Of a DNA stretch of 64,000 nucleotides, positions 37,736-48,754 are shown piece after piece (position 1 is the first letter of the stretch; every line of letters begins with the position of its first letter). The position numbers and the translations under genes were made by a program. The stretch comes from Dermanyssus gallinae. Lineage: Eukaryota; Arthropoda; Arachnida; Mesostigmata; Dermanyssidae. Below the pieces are notes generated by a model that worked only from the letters and a program-made list of their open reading frames with translations, was not told the origin of the DNA and did no database searches. Location: contig QVRM01004845.1 in assembly GCA_003439945.1 (NCBI GenBank), positions 124,001-188,000 on the forward strand. Direction: 5' to 3'.

Positions 37736-38273
37736 TAGAGAGGAGGTTGGGACCATAGACAGCATTGGAAAGAGGGCTGGTGGCTTTAAAAGAGATCGAT
37801 CCAGATACAAAGAAAGGAAGAGAACGGGAGTGCAAAAGAGAAGCCGAGAAGACAAGGCGGTGTATGTCCTGATGAGGTTGTGTCTTCTTTGTCCGCAAGC
37901 GGCGATGATTTTTATGTATCGCTTCTATCCCTCACAGTCGTCAGCGGTACTTTAGTAGCGACGATGTTGACGACGGCGTCGGCGGTAGCAACAGCAGCAG
38001 CAGCAGCTAAATATAGGAGCAAACCGTGCCAGCAAAGCCGATGAGCTGTAGTAGCCGACGCTGCCCGCTTGGGGCCGAGTTGGAGCGCAGAATGGTCTGC
38101 CAGCTGCCTGTCATCTATTGGAGGCAAAGCGGAGTCGGAGGCGGTTTGGTGCCGGCGGAGCGCGCTTGTCGAGTCTGGACAACGGCTTTCTGGACGAAAC
38201 TAACTCATGATGATGGCAATTATTTCTTCCGTCTACTGCGCGACTACCGCAGGTGCTTCTGGAACGATATAAA

Positions 38274-38279
38274 TGTATA

Positions 38280-38365
<86 letters not shown>

Positions 38366-38369
38366 TATA
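38274..38369. repeat. Interrupted (TA)n tract next to direct repeat 1
   Basis: TA repeats with CATA interruptions, directly preceding the 763-bp unit. A similar tract precedes the second unit, so it belongs to the duplicated segment or marks its breakpoint. Confidence 0.92.
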
Positions 38370-39132
38370 CGGGGTCTTCATGGATGAATGGACCTGAAGA
38401 CGTAAAACATGTTAAATTAATTTTTGCATCATATCTATTGGGGGATGGGGAGGGGCAAAAATGTATTGCGTTTTGGAGTAATAAGTGTTTTGTAAATTTG
38501 GAGTGACAAATGTTTTGTAATCTACTAATTTCGATTATACCCATATGGCTGACCTTAGACTAAACTGTAAACTAAAACTGTAAAACCGTCTATCGTATTC
38601 CCATTCAGATAATAGCTGCTGCGCATTACCATTATCCAGACCAAAACGTGTCAGGTGCGTCAGAAATTAACACATAAAACGTGTTTTCGGTTCGTGCAAG
38701 ACTCCACGATACAGCATGCCATTAGTAGCGATAAGCGCTCTATGCTGATAGAACCAAAAACTTTGGAGAATTATTTTCTACATGGCTCATATATCTGCAC
38801 GCTTTCGTGTAGAAGGAGAATAGGGTAAGGATTTGTACTCCTATTATGTTGACATAAAGCAATGCAGATAATATGATTACGCGCACATCTAGACAAGCGT
38901 GTTTGAATGTCAATGGTTAACTTGGTTTTACTTAGTTTGCTGCATTGCTATTTAAAACATTACTTAATAAAGGTATTTACTGATAGCTCATCTTTTTTTA
39001 AGCAACAATAATTGTCTATAGCTTAGCCGTTTTATCATTTAAAGAATCAAAGTTTCAAAGTTGTCCATTTCTATACCATTTATACCGAAAGGTATTCGTA
39101 TGCGGAACAGATAATATGCACCAGATGATCGG
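38370..39132 (+). repeat. 763-bp direct repeat, copy 1
   Basis: It begins CGGGGTCTTCATGGATGAAT and ends CACCAGATGATCGG. The second copy at 40877-41639 is exactly the same length, and by eye only two substitutions were seen (C/T near the 5' end and T/C about 220 bp in). It has no coding potential. It contains AATAAA near 38966 but lacks TG...CA ends, so it does not look like a standard LTR. The fem-1-like sequence starts at the very next base. Confidence 0.95.
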
Positions 39133-40166
39133 TTGACGGCCGTCCGCGCGGCGTGCTACATGAAAAACATCGACGTGGTGAAGTTTCTCGTCGGCCAGGG
39201 CGCCGACGTCAACCTGCCCGACCACGACGGTATCACCTGCTTCAGAAGCTCGGTGTGGTCGACGGAGCTGTGCGCGTTCCTGCTCGAGCAGGGCGCCGAC
39301 ATCAACGCGCGCGACTCGAAGTTCAAGACGGCGCTCCACCACGCCGTGCAGGAGGACCAACTCGAGACGACGAAGCTGCTGCTGAAGCACGGCGCCGACC
39401 ACCTGGCGCGCAACATGTGCGGCGACGACGTCCTGCAGACGGCCTGCCTGATGGGCAGGGCCGCGATCGCCGAGTACCTCATCGAGACGATGAACTACCC
39501 GCCCGAGCGGGTGGCCGACGCGCTCGAGCTGCTCGGCGCCAGCTACGTCGAGAAAAGGCAAGGCAATACGATGGCGCTAGAGTACTGGCGGCGCGCCGTC
39601 ACCTACCGTGAGCTGCACAAGATCGACAAAAAGATCACCGAGCCGCCGAAGGACGTGTTCCTCAACCGCGTGCCGTTCTGCACGCTCGACGACGTCAACG
39701 CACTCGCGCACCACACGGACGAGATGTGGCTGCAGAGTCTGATCGTTAACGAACGCGTGCTCGGCCCGAGCCACGAGCATTCGACCTCTCAGCTGATGAG
39801 GTGCGGCAAAACGTACGCCGCCAAGATGCAGCACCAGCGCTGCATCGACCTGTGAAAGTACAGCGTCGAGATTCGGTTGAGCAAGGACACCGTGCTGCAC
39901 CGTCGGACGTATGACGATCTCCGGTCGCTCATCCAGATTACATTTGACGCGCACGCCAAACACATGCAGGGTCTGCTCGATGCGCCCGTCAGGCTGAGCG
40001 ACGTCATGTTCCTGCTCGAGAAGCTCATCGACTGGTTGCCGGCCGCCATGCAGCAGCTCGAGCAGCGGCCCGTCTTCCTCGAGCTTCAAGACAACTGGAA
40101 CGGGTTGCTGGAGAACGTCATCAACCTGTTGTACCTGGCCGAAATCCTGCCCAAGATATTTTCGGG
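39133..40166 (+). pseudogene. fem-1 homolog B-like fragment, truncated at both ends
   Basis: FEM-1 proteins are substrate receptors of CUL2 ubiquitin ligases, with N-terminal ankyrin repeats, a TPR-like middle and C-terminal ankyrin repeats with a VHL box. This fragment enters mid-domain with TAVRAACYMKNIDVVKFLV, continues through about four ankyrin units (GADVN, GADIN, TALHHA, LLLKHGADH), then the FEM-1 hallmark ALELLGASY and the following helical region. TGA at 39853-39855 replaces the usual Trp after QRCIDL. The frame then stays open with family-like sequence (LHRRTYDDLRSLIQ) to about 40166, where similarity ends. About 95 N-terminal residues, the C-terminal ankyrins and the VHL box are absent. 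It is GC-rich, unlike its flanks, and intronless. A retrocopy, or a genomic fragment of one exon, are both possible. Confidence 0.9.
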
Positions 40167-40789
40167 AGTAACTATGAGTTTCTTTCCGGTGTTGGTCCGC
40201 TGGCGCGCGAGTTACGCGTGCTGCGGGGACCTTCACGCGCCAATAGAAAGTTGGTCAGACTGTATAAACTCCCAATAGTAACTTTCCCGAGGTCACTTTT
40301 GTTGGCACGGGAGGCAAGGCATACGATATCGATTAAGTGGCAACGAATTCATATTGTCATTTTGTCATGGCCCATTCGAGGGCTGTTAAGGCTATTTTAA
40401 ATGTACGGGGGAAGTGTGCTGCACACGAAACCCGGGCCGGTCGGTCAACGCCCCGGGCTTTAGCAACCCGGTGGTACCGACTGGGACGCCTGCTGCCTTG
40501 GCTTAATAGGCACAACGAGAGCGAGTTAGCCACATGAACGCAGACCTCCCGGCGAGAGGACCGTCTGGCTCCGCTGCTGTCTTTCGCAGTGGTGGGGAAC
40601 CCCTGCTCTGGAGTGGGTCGAGCCACCCTTCGGGGGGGTGAGTATATTCCGGGGTGTAACGCGGAATCGCGAGGTGACTGTATGTCTAATTGTCGGGTAG
40701 GAGTAGTGTGGTACCTCCATTCCGAACCTCGATAGGGGGGAGGGTGGGGGAGCTGCTGGCCTGTTTATTCGGGCTGGCGGGCGCTCCTG

Positions 40790-40790
<1 letters not shown>
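40167..40790 (+). other. GC-rich insert of unknown origin
   Basis: This sequence follows the fem-1-like fragment without a break and ends at a (TA)n tract. The right half (40400-40700) is strongly GC-rich, with GGGTCGAGCCACCCTTCGGG and a consensus donor-like GTGAGTAT at 40637. It is reminiscent of a LINE 5' untranslated region or a gene's first exon, but I cannot place it. No long reading frame is present. If the fem-1 part came from genomic DNA, the left end could be the following intron (GTAACT near 40169). Confidence 0.4.
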
Positions 40791-40791
<1 letters not shown>

Positions 40792-40872
<81 letters not shown>

Positions 40873-40876
40873 TATA
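40792..40876. repeat. Interrupted (TA)n tract next to direct repeat 2
   Basis: TA repeats with CATA interruptions before the second 763-bp unit, matching the tract at 38274-38369. Confidence 0.92.
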
Positions 40877-41639
40877 CGGGGTCTTCATGGATGAATGGAT
40901 CTGAAGACGTAAAACATGTTAAATTAATTTTTGCATCATATCTATTGGGGGATGGGGAGGGGCAAAAATGTATTGCGTTTTGGAGTAATAAGTGTTTTGT
41001 AAATTTGGAGTGACAAATGTTTTGTAATCTACTAATTTCGATTATACCCATATGGCTGACCTTAGACTAAACTGTAAACTAAAACTGTAAAACCGCCTAT
41101 CGTATTCCCATTCAGATAATAGCTGCTGCGCATTACCATTATCCAGACCAAAACGTGTCAGGTGCGTCAGAAATTAACACATAAAACGTGTTTTCGGTTC
41201 GTGCAAGACTCCACGATACAGCATGCCATTAGTAGCGATAAGCGCTCTATGCTGATAGAACCAAAAACTTTGGAGAATTATTTTCTACATGGCTCATATA
41301 TCTGCACGCTTTCGTGTAGAAGGAGAATAGGGTAAGGATTTGTACTCCTATTATGTTGACATAAAGCAATGCAGATAATATGATTACGCGCACATCTAGA
41401 CAAGCGTGTTTGAATGTCAATGGTTAACTTGGTTTTACTTAGTTTGCTGCATTGCTATTTAAAACATTACTTAATAAAGGTATTTACTGATAGCTCATCT
41501 TTTTTTAAGCAACAATAATTGTCTATAGCTTAGCCGTTTTATCATTTAAAGAATCAAAGTTTCAAAGTTGTCCATTTCTATACCATTTATACCGAAAGGT
41601 ATTCGTATGCGGAACAGATAATATGCACCAGATGATCGG
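40877..41639 (+). repeat. 763-bp direct repeat, copy 2
   Basis: Same length and orientation as copy 1 at 38370-39132, with no indel seen. It is followed by CACGTCCCTCG, which has no counterpart after copy 1, so the shared block ends exactly at GATGATCGG in both. Confidence 0.95.
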
Positions 41640-41889
41640 CACGTCCCTCGTTCATATACAAATATATATGTTAGACAGGTAAGAAAAACACAACTGTATA
41701 ATCAATTTAAAAGTAAACAAGTTAAGCGACTTGATTCATTCAAAAGAAATATCTATTGTTGGCCACTACCGTCCCTCATGTTTAGACCAGACTATTGATT
41801 TTCATGGCAAATAATTCTGGTTTCTTGCGCGAATGGGTTAGTCCCTTTGGCGTCTTCTGAGGTAGCTAGCCTGGGCGTACCAGGATCTT

Positions 41890-42393
41890 CCACGTTTGAT
41901 ATTCTAATAAACAACGAAAAAATTTCGTCACAGACATAAATTCAATTCAAGAAAATTACCCATTGTGTCTGGCAAACCAAGAAGGGCATTTTGCTGGACG
42001 TTTATTTTTATTGTGTTCGCTCAAATCATGAGGTACCCATTGGGCCAATTTTGACACAAAACCATGGGCGCGAGAGCACATAACGATGAATAAGTTACAA
42101 TGTGTGACACACCCGAAATCCATGGTCAATTCACGCGTAGTCGCTCGGAGATTATTTTTCACTGTTTTGCGCAAGCGGTATTTTTCGAGCGTAGTCGACT
42201 TTCGAGAACGGGGTCTACTCAGAAGACTAAAAATGCCGAAACGAAACTTGTCAAACCAATTGTAGTACGCAGATTTTTGAAATGCTGTCCTCGCCAAATA
42301 CGTCTCAAATATTTTGGACTGCTTCCGCAGCAGTAAGGCCATTTTGAACTCATACAAATTGGCCGCCCGTAACTGGAATTTTCTGCTGTCCAT
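41890..42393 (-). pseudogene. Relic of a cecropia/Hsmar1-type mariner transposase
   Basis: On the minus strand an ATG at 42391-42393 opens a 145-codon frame: LYEFK near the start, YYNWFDKFRFGIFSL, RPRSRKSTTLEKYRLR, ATTREL and KLAQWVPHDLSEHNKN. These follow the order of the paired helix-turn-helix domain and linker of mariner transposases close to human SETMAR/Hsmar1 (WVPHELxExQKN). After the stop at about 41956 a shifted frame gives VCDE, resembling the block with the first catalytic Asp. The remaining catalytic residues and inverted repeats were not found. It is much more decayed than, and a different lineage from, the mariner at 20837. Confidence 0.8.
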
Positions 42394-43979
42394 TTGGACA
42401 GAGCTTATATAGCAAAGACAACGACTGAGATCACGTTACAAAGTTCTCGAAGATTCTGCACTTGTATGTCCTTTGCGCTCACATAGATATCTGTTTTGTA
42501 AACATAACCGACTTTTCAGAGCCGTGGCGGGAATTCCTAAACGCACATCCAAAATTCCAATATTCTGTCCACCTAAATATGTAGACATATATTTTTATGT
42601 GTGTTTATCTGCAAAGAATGTCTTTGGATCTTTTCGCGAGTGCACATGACCTACTTGGGCAGCATGCATGTCGCAATGGTTAAACAAACGCATTAGGAAA
42701 ATGCATTTAGCCGGAACCCTATATATAGCGAACTAAGCGCGGACGTTGTTCCATTGTGGTCGGGTAATACTCCTTTCCCCCATACACACACGACGTCTCC
42801 CTATCTGCCTATTTCGGCGCTATATATCTAACGAGTAAAGGGAACATTAATTCGCTGAGCTTTTTCTTCGGCCGCACTTTCTCGGTGCGTCGTCGTCGTC
42901 GACGCTGTCCCACGGCTAAGTTTTTCCCCGTCTGGACTGGCACGCCAGCAGGAGAGCCTGGTAGAGCCTTGCTCTGTAGGTCGGTGAGCAGGGCAGGGCG
43001 GAGCCCGACTTTGATCGGCGCCTCCTGCTGCTTGGAATTCCATTAGCCTTTGTACGGAGGACGGTTGGAGATCCACGAGCGAGCTGGCGGTTAGGCCATA
43101 GCACAAGCGTAGCATCGTCGCCGTCATCACTACCAACACTAGTGTTACTGCTACTGTTACTACGGGCACCACCGCAACCAGCAGACTGTAGCGCCCTAAG
43201 GAGCATGGCACCACAACCAAGTGCATCGTAAGAGGGTGTCAGAGAAGAACAAAGGTTCCATGGCGAAATAGAGAATGGGGCCCGAAGGGGTGGGGGGATT
43301 AGAGATTCCATGGCAGAAAGAACAATGCTGCTGCAAGGGTAGGCTAGGTGGGGAGAATCCTTGGGCTTCTAGATTTGCTTGGCTCGGGGGTTGCAGGGGA
43401 AAGGGAGGGCGTGCCCGCTTGTACATATAGTATGCATGTATATAAGTGCATGTGTATGCGTGTATGGGGTATATGCTTATGCATATGTACAAATGGATGT
43501 GCGCCCGGCCTCAGTGGTCGTGGTGACGCGGCGCCACCGCCTGAGAGCAGCCCCTAGCGGTAGCCGGTAGCACGTACCGTAGTCTTGCAACGGTTGACCT
43601 TCGTTCAGGTTTCGTCGTCTTTTGTGTTACCTTCTGTTTTCCCCTCGTTTTCCTCTCTGCTCTTTTTCTCTCTCGCTGGCTGTCTCGTCGCCTTGGGCCA
43701 ACTACCGCAGAAGGCGCTGCTGGGCCATCACTGTCAGCTTCCGTTCGTGCTGAAATCGAACAAGACACAGAGAGAGAGAGAGCTGGAGAAAAACAGAGAC
43801 CTCTTGAAGAGACATCGCTGCTCGTTGAAACGCCCCTGCGGCTCTACGGGTCACCTCACCAGCACGGCGACACCACCCGGCTAGGCTTCGATAGCTGACC
43901 TACAAGGCCACTTCTTGTTTAACCGCGTTTGTACTTACGGGTGCGTCATTCTTCCTCTAACGTATCCCAATGTGTGCAG
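42394..43979. other. Unassigned sequence
   Basis: No gene is supported. 42840-43200 and 43500-43900 are GC-rich with CpG-containing triplets and could include untranslated exon sequence of the candidate gene at 43980, but no phase-compatible upstream exon was identified. Confidence 0.4.
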
Positions 43980-44168
43980 CTCACGCGACGTTGGCGCCTC
44001 CTTCCATCTACAACAGACCGTTGCAAACATCGAACGAACCGCATCGTAGAGATTATTCAGGCACGACAGAAATCTACCACTATCTAGGTGGTGGTTTGTC
44101 TTACAGTGGCATGCGCAGAACGGGCCACAAGGAGGAGCCCGGATCGCCTAAACACAAGCCGAAGTGCG
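43980..44168 (+). CDS. Candidate internal exon, unknown protein (gene model part 1)
   Basis: Inferred exon of 189 bases. The acceptor has a pyrimidine-rich stretch, a CTAAC branch-like motif about 20 bases upstream and AG at 43978-43979. The donor is GTGAGT at 44169. One frame is open, taking two bases from a split first codon and leaving one at the end. The 62-63 residue peptide is Pro/Ser/Gly-rich, with NRPLQTSNEPHRRDYSG, YHYLGGGLSYSGMRR and KEEPGSPKHKPKC. I do not recognise the family. It reads as a disordered or cytoplasmic linker. Its exit phase matches the candidate exon at 44799. The upstream exon was not found. Confidence 0.42.
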
Positions 44169-44295
44169 GTGAGTGTGCGTCACTCCTGTGTGCTGCTATG
44201 GCCTTAGCAAGTTTTGTAATTAGACAGCTTCTTCCGGTCTTTGGGTAGATTGAACGGAAAACACGGTTGAGCGCAAGATGCTTCTAGAATGCAGG

Positions 44296-44482
<187 letters not shown>

Positions 44483-44497
44483 CGGGAGAATGCCCGG

Positions 44498-44526
44498 GAA
44501 ACATGATTTCTGAGAAATCTTGTTTC
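44498..44526. repeat. Inverted repeat, 13-bp arms
   Basis: GAAACATGATTTC and GAAATCTTGTTTC flank a 3-base TGA loop (one mismatch). It sits just after the (TA)n tract and a duplicated TGCCCGGGA. Confidence 0.75.
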
Positions 44527-44798
44527 GAAGTGAGGGTGAGTTATTACTAAAGTGCGTGACACTGGTGTTATTGCCCGACATCGGAGCACAAAACGGGCAA
44601 TTGCAAGACAACCATACCTCCTATGCAGAAACTAAAACAAGTAAGACAATAAATCTTGAACAATGCATGATTGCGGAGTAATTAAGATTTTTCGGCGGGC
44701 ATGTCGAAATTGACTTCATGCATTCATGACTTACTCTAACAGCTGAATAACTCGTAATAGCTCTAGAATCACAAACACAACTATTTATTCACTTACAG

Positions 44799-45040
44799 TG
44801 ACTGCCTCCGAAGGTACCTTCGCGAACCATTCGGCAGATTCGATAGTGCCTGCATACATTTTGCTGGAAGTCTTGGAACATACTAAGCATTGCTCGAGCG
44901 GCCTTAGCAGCGGAAGTAATCTTGGCAACCAGCTTTATACGGTACTTTTTAGAGGATACGGTTCCATTACGACGGAGCGCTGCCGCACTCCACCCCTAGT
45001 CTTGAGTAGGCTTTCTTCATCAGAAGAATGTAGCAACTAA
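44799..45040 (+). CDS. Candidate terminal exon, unknown protein (gene model part 2)
   Basis: Inferred exon. The acceptor TATTTATTCACTTACAG is strong (AG at 44797-44798). The first two bases complete the codon left open at 44168 (G plus TG, Val), and 79 further codons stay open to TAA at 45038-45040. The peptide contains GTFANHSADSIVPAYILLEV, SSGLSSGSNLGNQL and a Ser-rich end (LSRLSSSEECSN). No domain is recognised. An AATAAA lies about 220 bases downstream (45258), inside a hairpin. An internal donor cannot be excluded. The phase match raises confidence, but such matches happen one time in three by chance. Confidence 0.38.
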
Positions 45041-45252
45041 ACATTGTATAACCAGATCCAACAGAAAAACTAGCAAAACCACAACTCGAGCTTAAGATAG
45101 CTAGCCTGTTGTATCTTATTGGCAGGGCTACGGCCTTACGCAAGTAAGACCGATTCTAACGCAACATTTTGGCCGTGTTTTATTGAGAGTGTTGTTCGCA
45201 TAGTGCAATCGTTTTTCATATGGCAGTACTTATTGTAGTGGGTAGAGAATAT

Positions 45253-45314
45253 GCCTACAATAAAATGTCATGTACACAATGACTACATTACGTACATGAC
45301 GTTTTATTGTAGGC
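45253..45314 (+). terminator. Hairpin with AATAAA on both strands
   Basis: Two 23-base arms (45253-45275 and 45292-45314) are inverted copies with one difference, separated by 16 bases. On plus-strand RNA the difference is a G-U wobble, so the stem would be fully paired. Each arm contains CTACAATAAAA on its own strand, so a polyadenylation hexamer is available in both directions. It could be a poly(A) site for the gene model ending at 45040, a small-RNA-like hairpin or a short palindromic repeat; the sequence does not decide. Confidence 0.4.
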
Positions 45315-46905
45315 TACGATGTACTAGTATTTAATTAGCGGGTCCACCAGCACTTCGTCTGAGGTCAGTTGTTGCCTGTGAGCAGCCAGTTAGTCTCGCA
45401 GTTAGATTTCCCTCACAGGGTACGCCGGATCTATTCAGGGAGTTCGCGCTTGAAGCGGTGTGTAGTAATGTCGTTGTCAGTGGCAAACGCTTGGCATCAT
45501 CTTCATCCGGGTGGTCTCGTGAGGTTTGATGGTGTCGTCAGCCCGCCGAGACTTCGGCGAAGCTTCAGGTGTAAACGAGGAATAGTGGTCTTGAGCAAGT
45601 ACTCGTCCTGATGAGAAGATATATCCTTCTGGCTTTCTACGGGGAGCGGAAGGGGCGCGTGAAGGGGTAAACGGAGGAAGGAGGGAACTCCTGCAAAGAA
45701 TGGAGAGAACCCAACGGAGTGGGCAACCCAACCCCAACAGGGAGGGAGGCACGCCAACCGAAGCGGTTGGGAGCACCTATTGAAACAACCAGTGTCGTCG
45801 TCCACCGACACTATTGCCATCAGCACTAGTATGGCCCGCTGCCCCTCTGTCGAAATCTTGTCGCATCTCCCGTCGCAAGACGGAGAGTTGGGCCTCAGGT
45901 CGGGTCGGGTCGCCTCGGCTGCCTCTCGGCTCGAGTGCGTTTGCCATGGCTGTATCATTCCGCCGTCTGACTGGAGAAGCAAGAAGAGGGGCTACTTACT
46001 TACTACCTTTGGGGCGTCTACCTCTCTCTACCCGTTGTGATCCGGCTGCTTGCCCGGTGGCTCCGCTTCGAGCATGTCGCGTTCGATCGTCCGCGCTCAT
46101 ACATTCTACTTCGTTGTCATCGGGCGGATCGGGAGCCCATAGCCACCAATAAGCAAGGGGGATGGGAGAAGGGGAAAGAGACGAGAAGCAGAAAGAGAGG
46201 TACGCAAGAAACGGGACTCGAGGCACAACGCAGCAGCAGCAGCGGCAAAAGTAAGACGGCCTACGACGTTTGGAAAACCAGCCAAGCCGGCGGCGTTTGA
46301 GCAGGCCAGTTTCGCACAAGCTCGTAGTGTACGATAGGCCGGCGATGGCTCCTCTTGATGGTGGTGCCGCTGTTATTGGCTGTCGTCGTCGTCTTCTTCC
46401 TTCTCTCATCTTCGTCCTAACGCGCAATGGGCCAACTGCCAGCGGGCCATCTATTGGGGTAAAACGACGACGACAACGTGGGCGGGCGGCGAAAGAGGGA
46501 AATAATCAAGACGCATTGAAATGGCTCACTCATCTCCACCGTTAGGTCAGGAGGGGAAGAGAGGTACCACGAGTAAGGTGGAAGGCAGAGGTATTTTCCT
46601 TTCCTTTCCTTTGCACACAAGACATAGATGTGCCATCTACCGGCCGATCACGATTCGCTATGCAAGGAAAGACCCATCTTCTTGGTCTTTACCGCCAGTT
46701 CTCCGTTCGTCCGCCGATGACGACGGCACCAATGATGGCCATTGACGCAGCGATTGTGTCTGTACGATTGGAAACAAAAGAAAAGCGCAGACGCAGACAA
46801 AAGGGAAAAGCAAATGCGTCTAGAGATTCTAAGATCCATATCCGTATTAAGCATATGTATATCCTCCTCTTGCAAATTGTACTATGCAATCTATTGCAAT
46901 AATAT

Positions 46906-46910
46906 AAAAA

Positions 46911-46949
<39 letters not shown>
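46906..46949. repeat. A-run plus (TA)n
   Basis: Thirteen or so A residues followed by about 15 TA repeats. Confidence 0.92.
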
Positions 46950-46951
<2 letters not shown>

Positions 46952-47367
46952 AATCTATTTTAGTGTTAGCCTGATAGTCACTCATTCCCCAGTATGCATA
47001 ACAGGCATTTCTATAGATATCAATGTTATCATAGCCGAGAAGCAAGTTGTCTTCGATAGGTTGACTTTAGATGCGCTAGTTGGCAATGTAACGGCAATCG
47101 ATTTATGACTTGATTCATACGCGAGGCGGGTCTGCGCGGATCGCCATTAATGTAACGATAATCTTGAGCAGCATCGCCGTAATCATCACAAACAAGGGCC
47201 ACCTACTACTTCACTACGATCGTAGTCATGGCTCAACCATTACTATCTTAGCTTAGCAGAGAACGACGTACACCGGCGCACAGCGTCGTAATCATCATCA
47301 AGACGCGCTTAGGAACGCATCACATTATCATTCATGTTCCGTTTCTGTGACGATGACCAAGACGACA

Positions 47368-47640
47368 AACAACAACAACAACAACAACAACAGTAACAAC
47401 GACAGCAACAACAGCTATAACAATAACAACAGCAGCCACAACAACTGCAATAATAACAACATCAACAACAACTGTAACAATAACAGCAACAACAACAATA
47501 GCAACAACAACAATAGCAACAGCAACAACAGCTGTAACAACAGCAACAACAAATGTAACAATAACAACAACAACTGTAACAATAACTAAAGCAGCAACAA
47601 CAACTGTAACAATAACTAAAGCAACAACAACAACAATAGC
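47368..47640. repeat. (AAC)n-rich array with longer internal period
   Basis: AAC repeats with AGC, AAT and TGT variants. A longer unit (TGTAACAATAAC with neighbours) recurs several times, including two copies followed by TAAAGCA. It gives poly-Asn or poly-Thr frames and Cys/Tyr-rich antisense frames, all attributable to the repeat. Confidence 0.88.
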
Positions 47641-48035
47641 AACAAGTCACTGATGCACTTTTCTTGTCGACTGACTCGTCGCCTTGCTGGCTGAAGTGTG
47701 TCGTCCGTTGTGCGTCGTCGTTTGCGACTTCTTCTCGTGTTGCTGCCATTGCCGTGGCGGTCGCTCCGTCGCAAAGTACTCTCGACCATTGTACGAACCG
47801 GCCTAGTTGGCCATCGCTAGCTTTTTCCTTCAGTCTCCATGCATCCTGTTGGTCTGTTGGTCGCCAAACGCTAGGCTGGACTGGCGCCGCCTTATCCCGA
47901 CTGTTGCCCGACTGGAGCGGCAGTAGCAACAGCGACTTCCGCCGTCCGAACGATTTCGCCATATGTTTTCCTCTTCCTGTCTTTTCCTTTTCTGCCCCGT
48001 CTCTCCCCGTAGCCCTGACCCCCCTCTCTCTCCCT

Positions 48036-48103
48036 CTATATATATTTATATATATATATATATATATATAGAGAAAGAGAGAGAGAGAGAGGGAGAGAGA
48101 GAG
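48036..48103. repeat. (TA)n followed by (GA)n
   Basis: Compound microsatellite, with a CT-rich run immediately upstream. Confidence 0.9.
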
Positions 48104-48721
48104 AACTAATAAATCTATCGAACTCGATCTTTATTTTCTCTCCTCTTGCTCCCCTTTCCTATACTCTCATGTTCTCCCGGCTCCCTCTCAAACAAAGATG
48201 ATGAAGATGTATGTGCGTCGTTTGGCGTAGTCTTTCTTTTCTGATGATCGGCGCTCGGTTTCGACGACGAGTTTCCGTCGTCCGGCGGAACATGAGGCAT
48301 GCATCGTCAGTGAGGACGATCATCCCGTGAGTGAGCAACTAAGTGACCAGACCACTAGACTAAATGCGTCGGCTATCTGTCGGCTGTGCCTGAGTTGATT
48401 TGTTTGTCTGCCTGTTTATTGCCGATCTGTCTGCCGAACAACAACAGCACCAGGCGGGTGTTGTTCGATGTAGCGAACGGGTCGACGTACCCCTGTTGTG
48501 TCGCCACACAAACTCAACTCACTCTGATCTTCAATCTGCTCTTTTGCCTCTCTCTGCGAATGCGGTTATCGACTACGCGACAATCAGCGGACGGCAGCAA
48601 CCGCATCTCGTGTCCGTTGCAACACCGAAATACGCTCGTAAGGGTTTCATAACGACCACTCGATGGCCAATGGTGCCCACTTATACATGCAAGGAACTCA
48701 TCCATGTTGGTAGAAGATCTA

Positions 48722-48754
<33 letters not shown>

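Larger units (their letters stand above)
34401..38273. other. Unassigned sequence, with one SINE and one minisatellite
   Basis: Apart from the SINE at 35440-35700 and the minisatellite at 37300-37735, nothing is recognised. 35700-36900 is AT-rich. 37880-38260 is GC-rich with GAC/CAG triplets but lacks a supported gene. Confidence 0.45.

Noticed and set aside
39055..40236. Long minus-strand open frames (168 and 219 codons) across the fem-1 region
   Set aside because: They lie antisense to clear fem-1 coding sequence, and their length follows from its GC-rich codons.
38370..41639. Interpretation of the direct repeats as LTRs of a retrotransposon
   Set aside because: No TG/CA ends, no primer-binding or polypurine site seen, and no gag or pol between them.
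47347..47589. Poly-Asn frame of 80 codons
   Set aside because: It is an AAC microsatellite array with stop codons recurring at the longer repeat unit.
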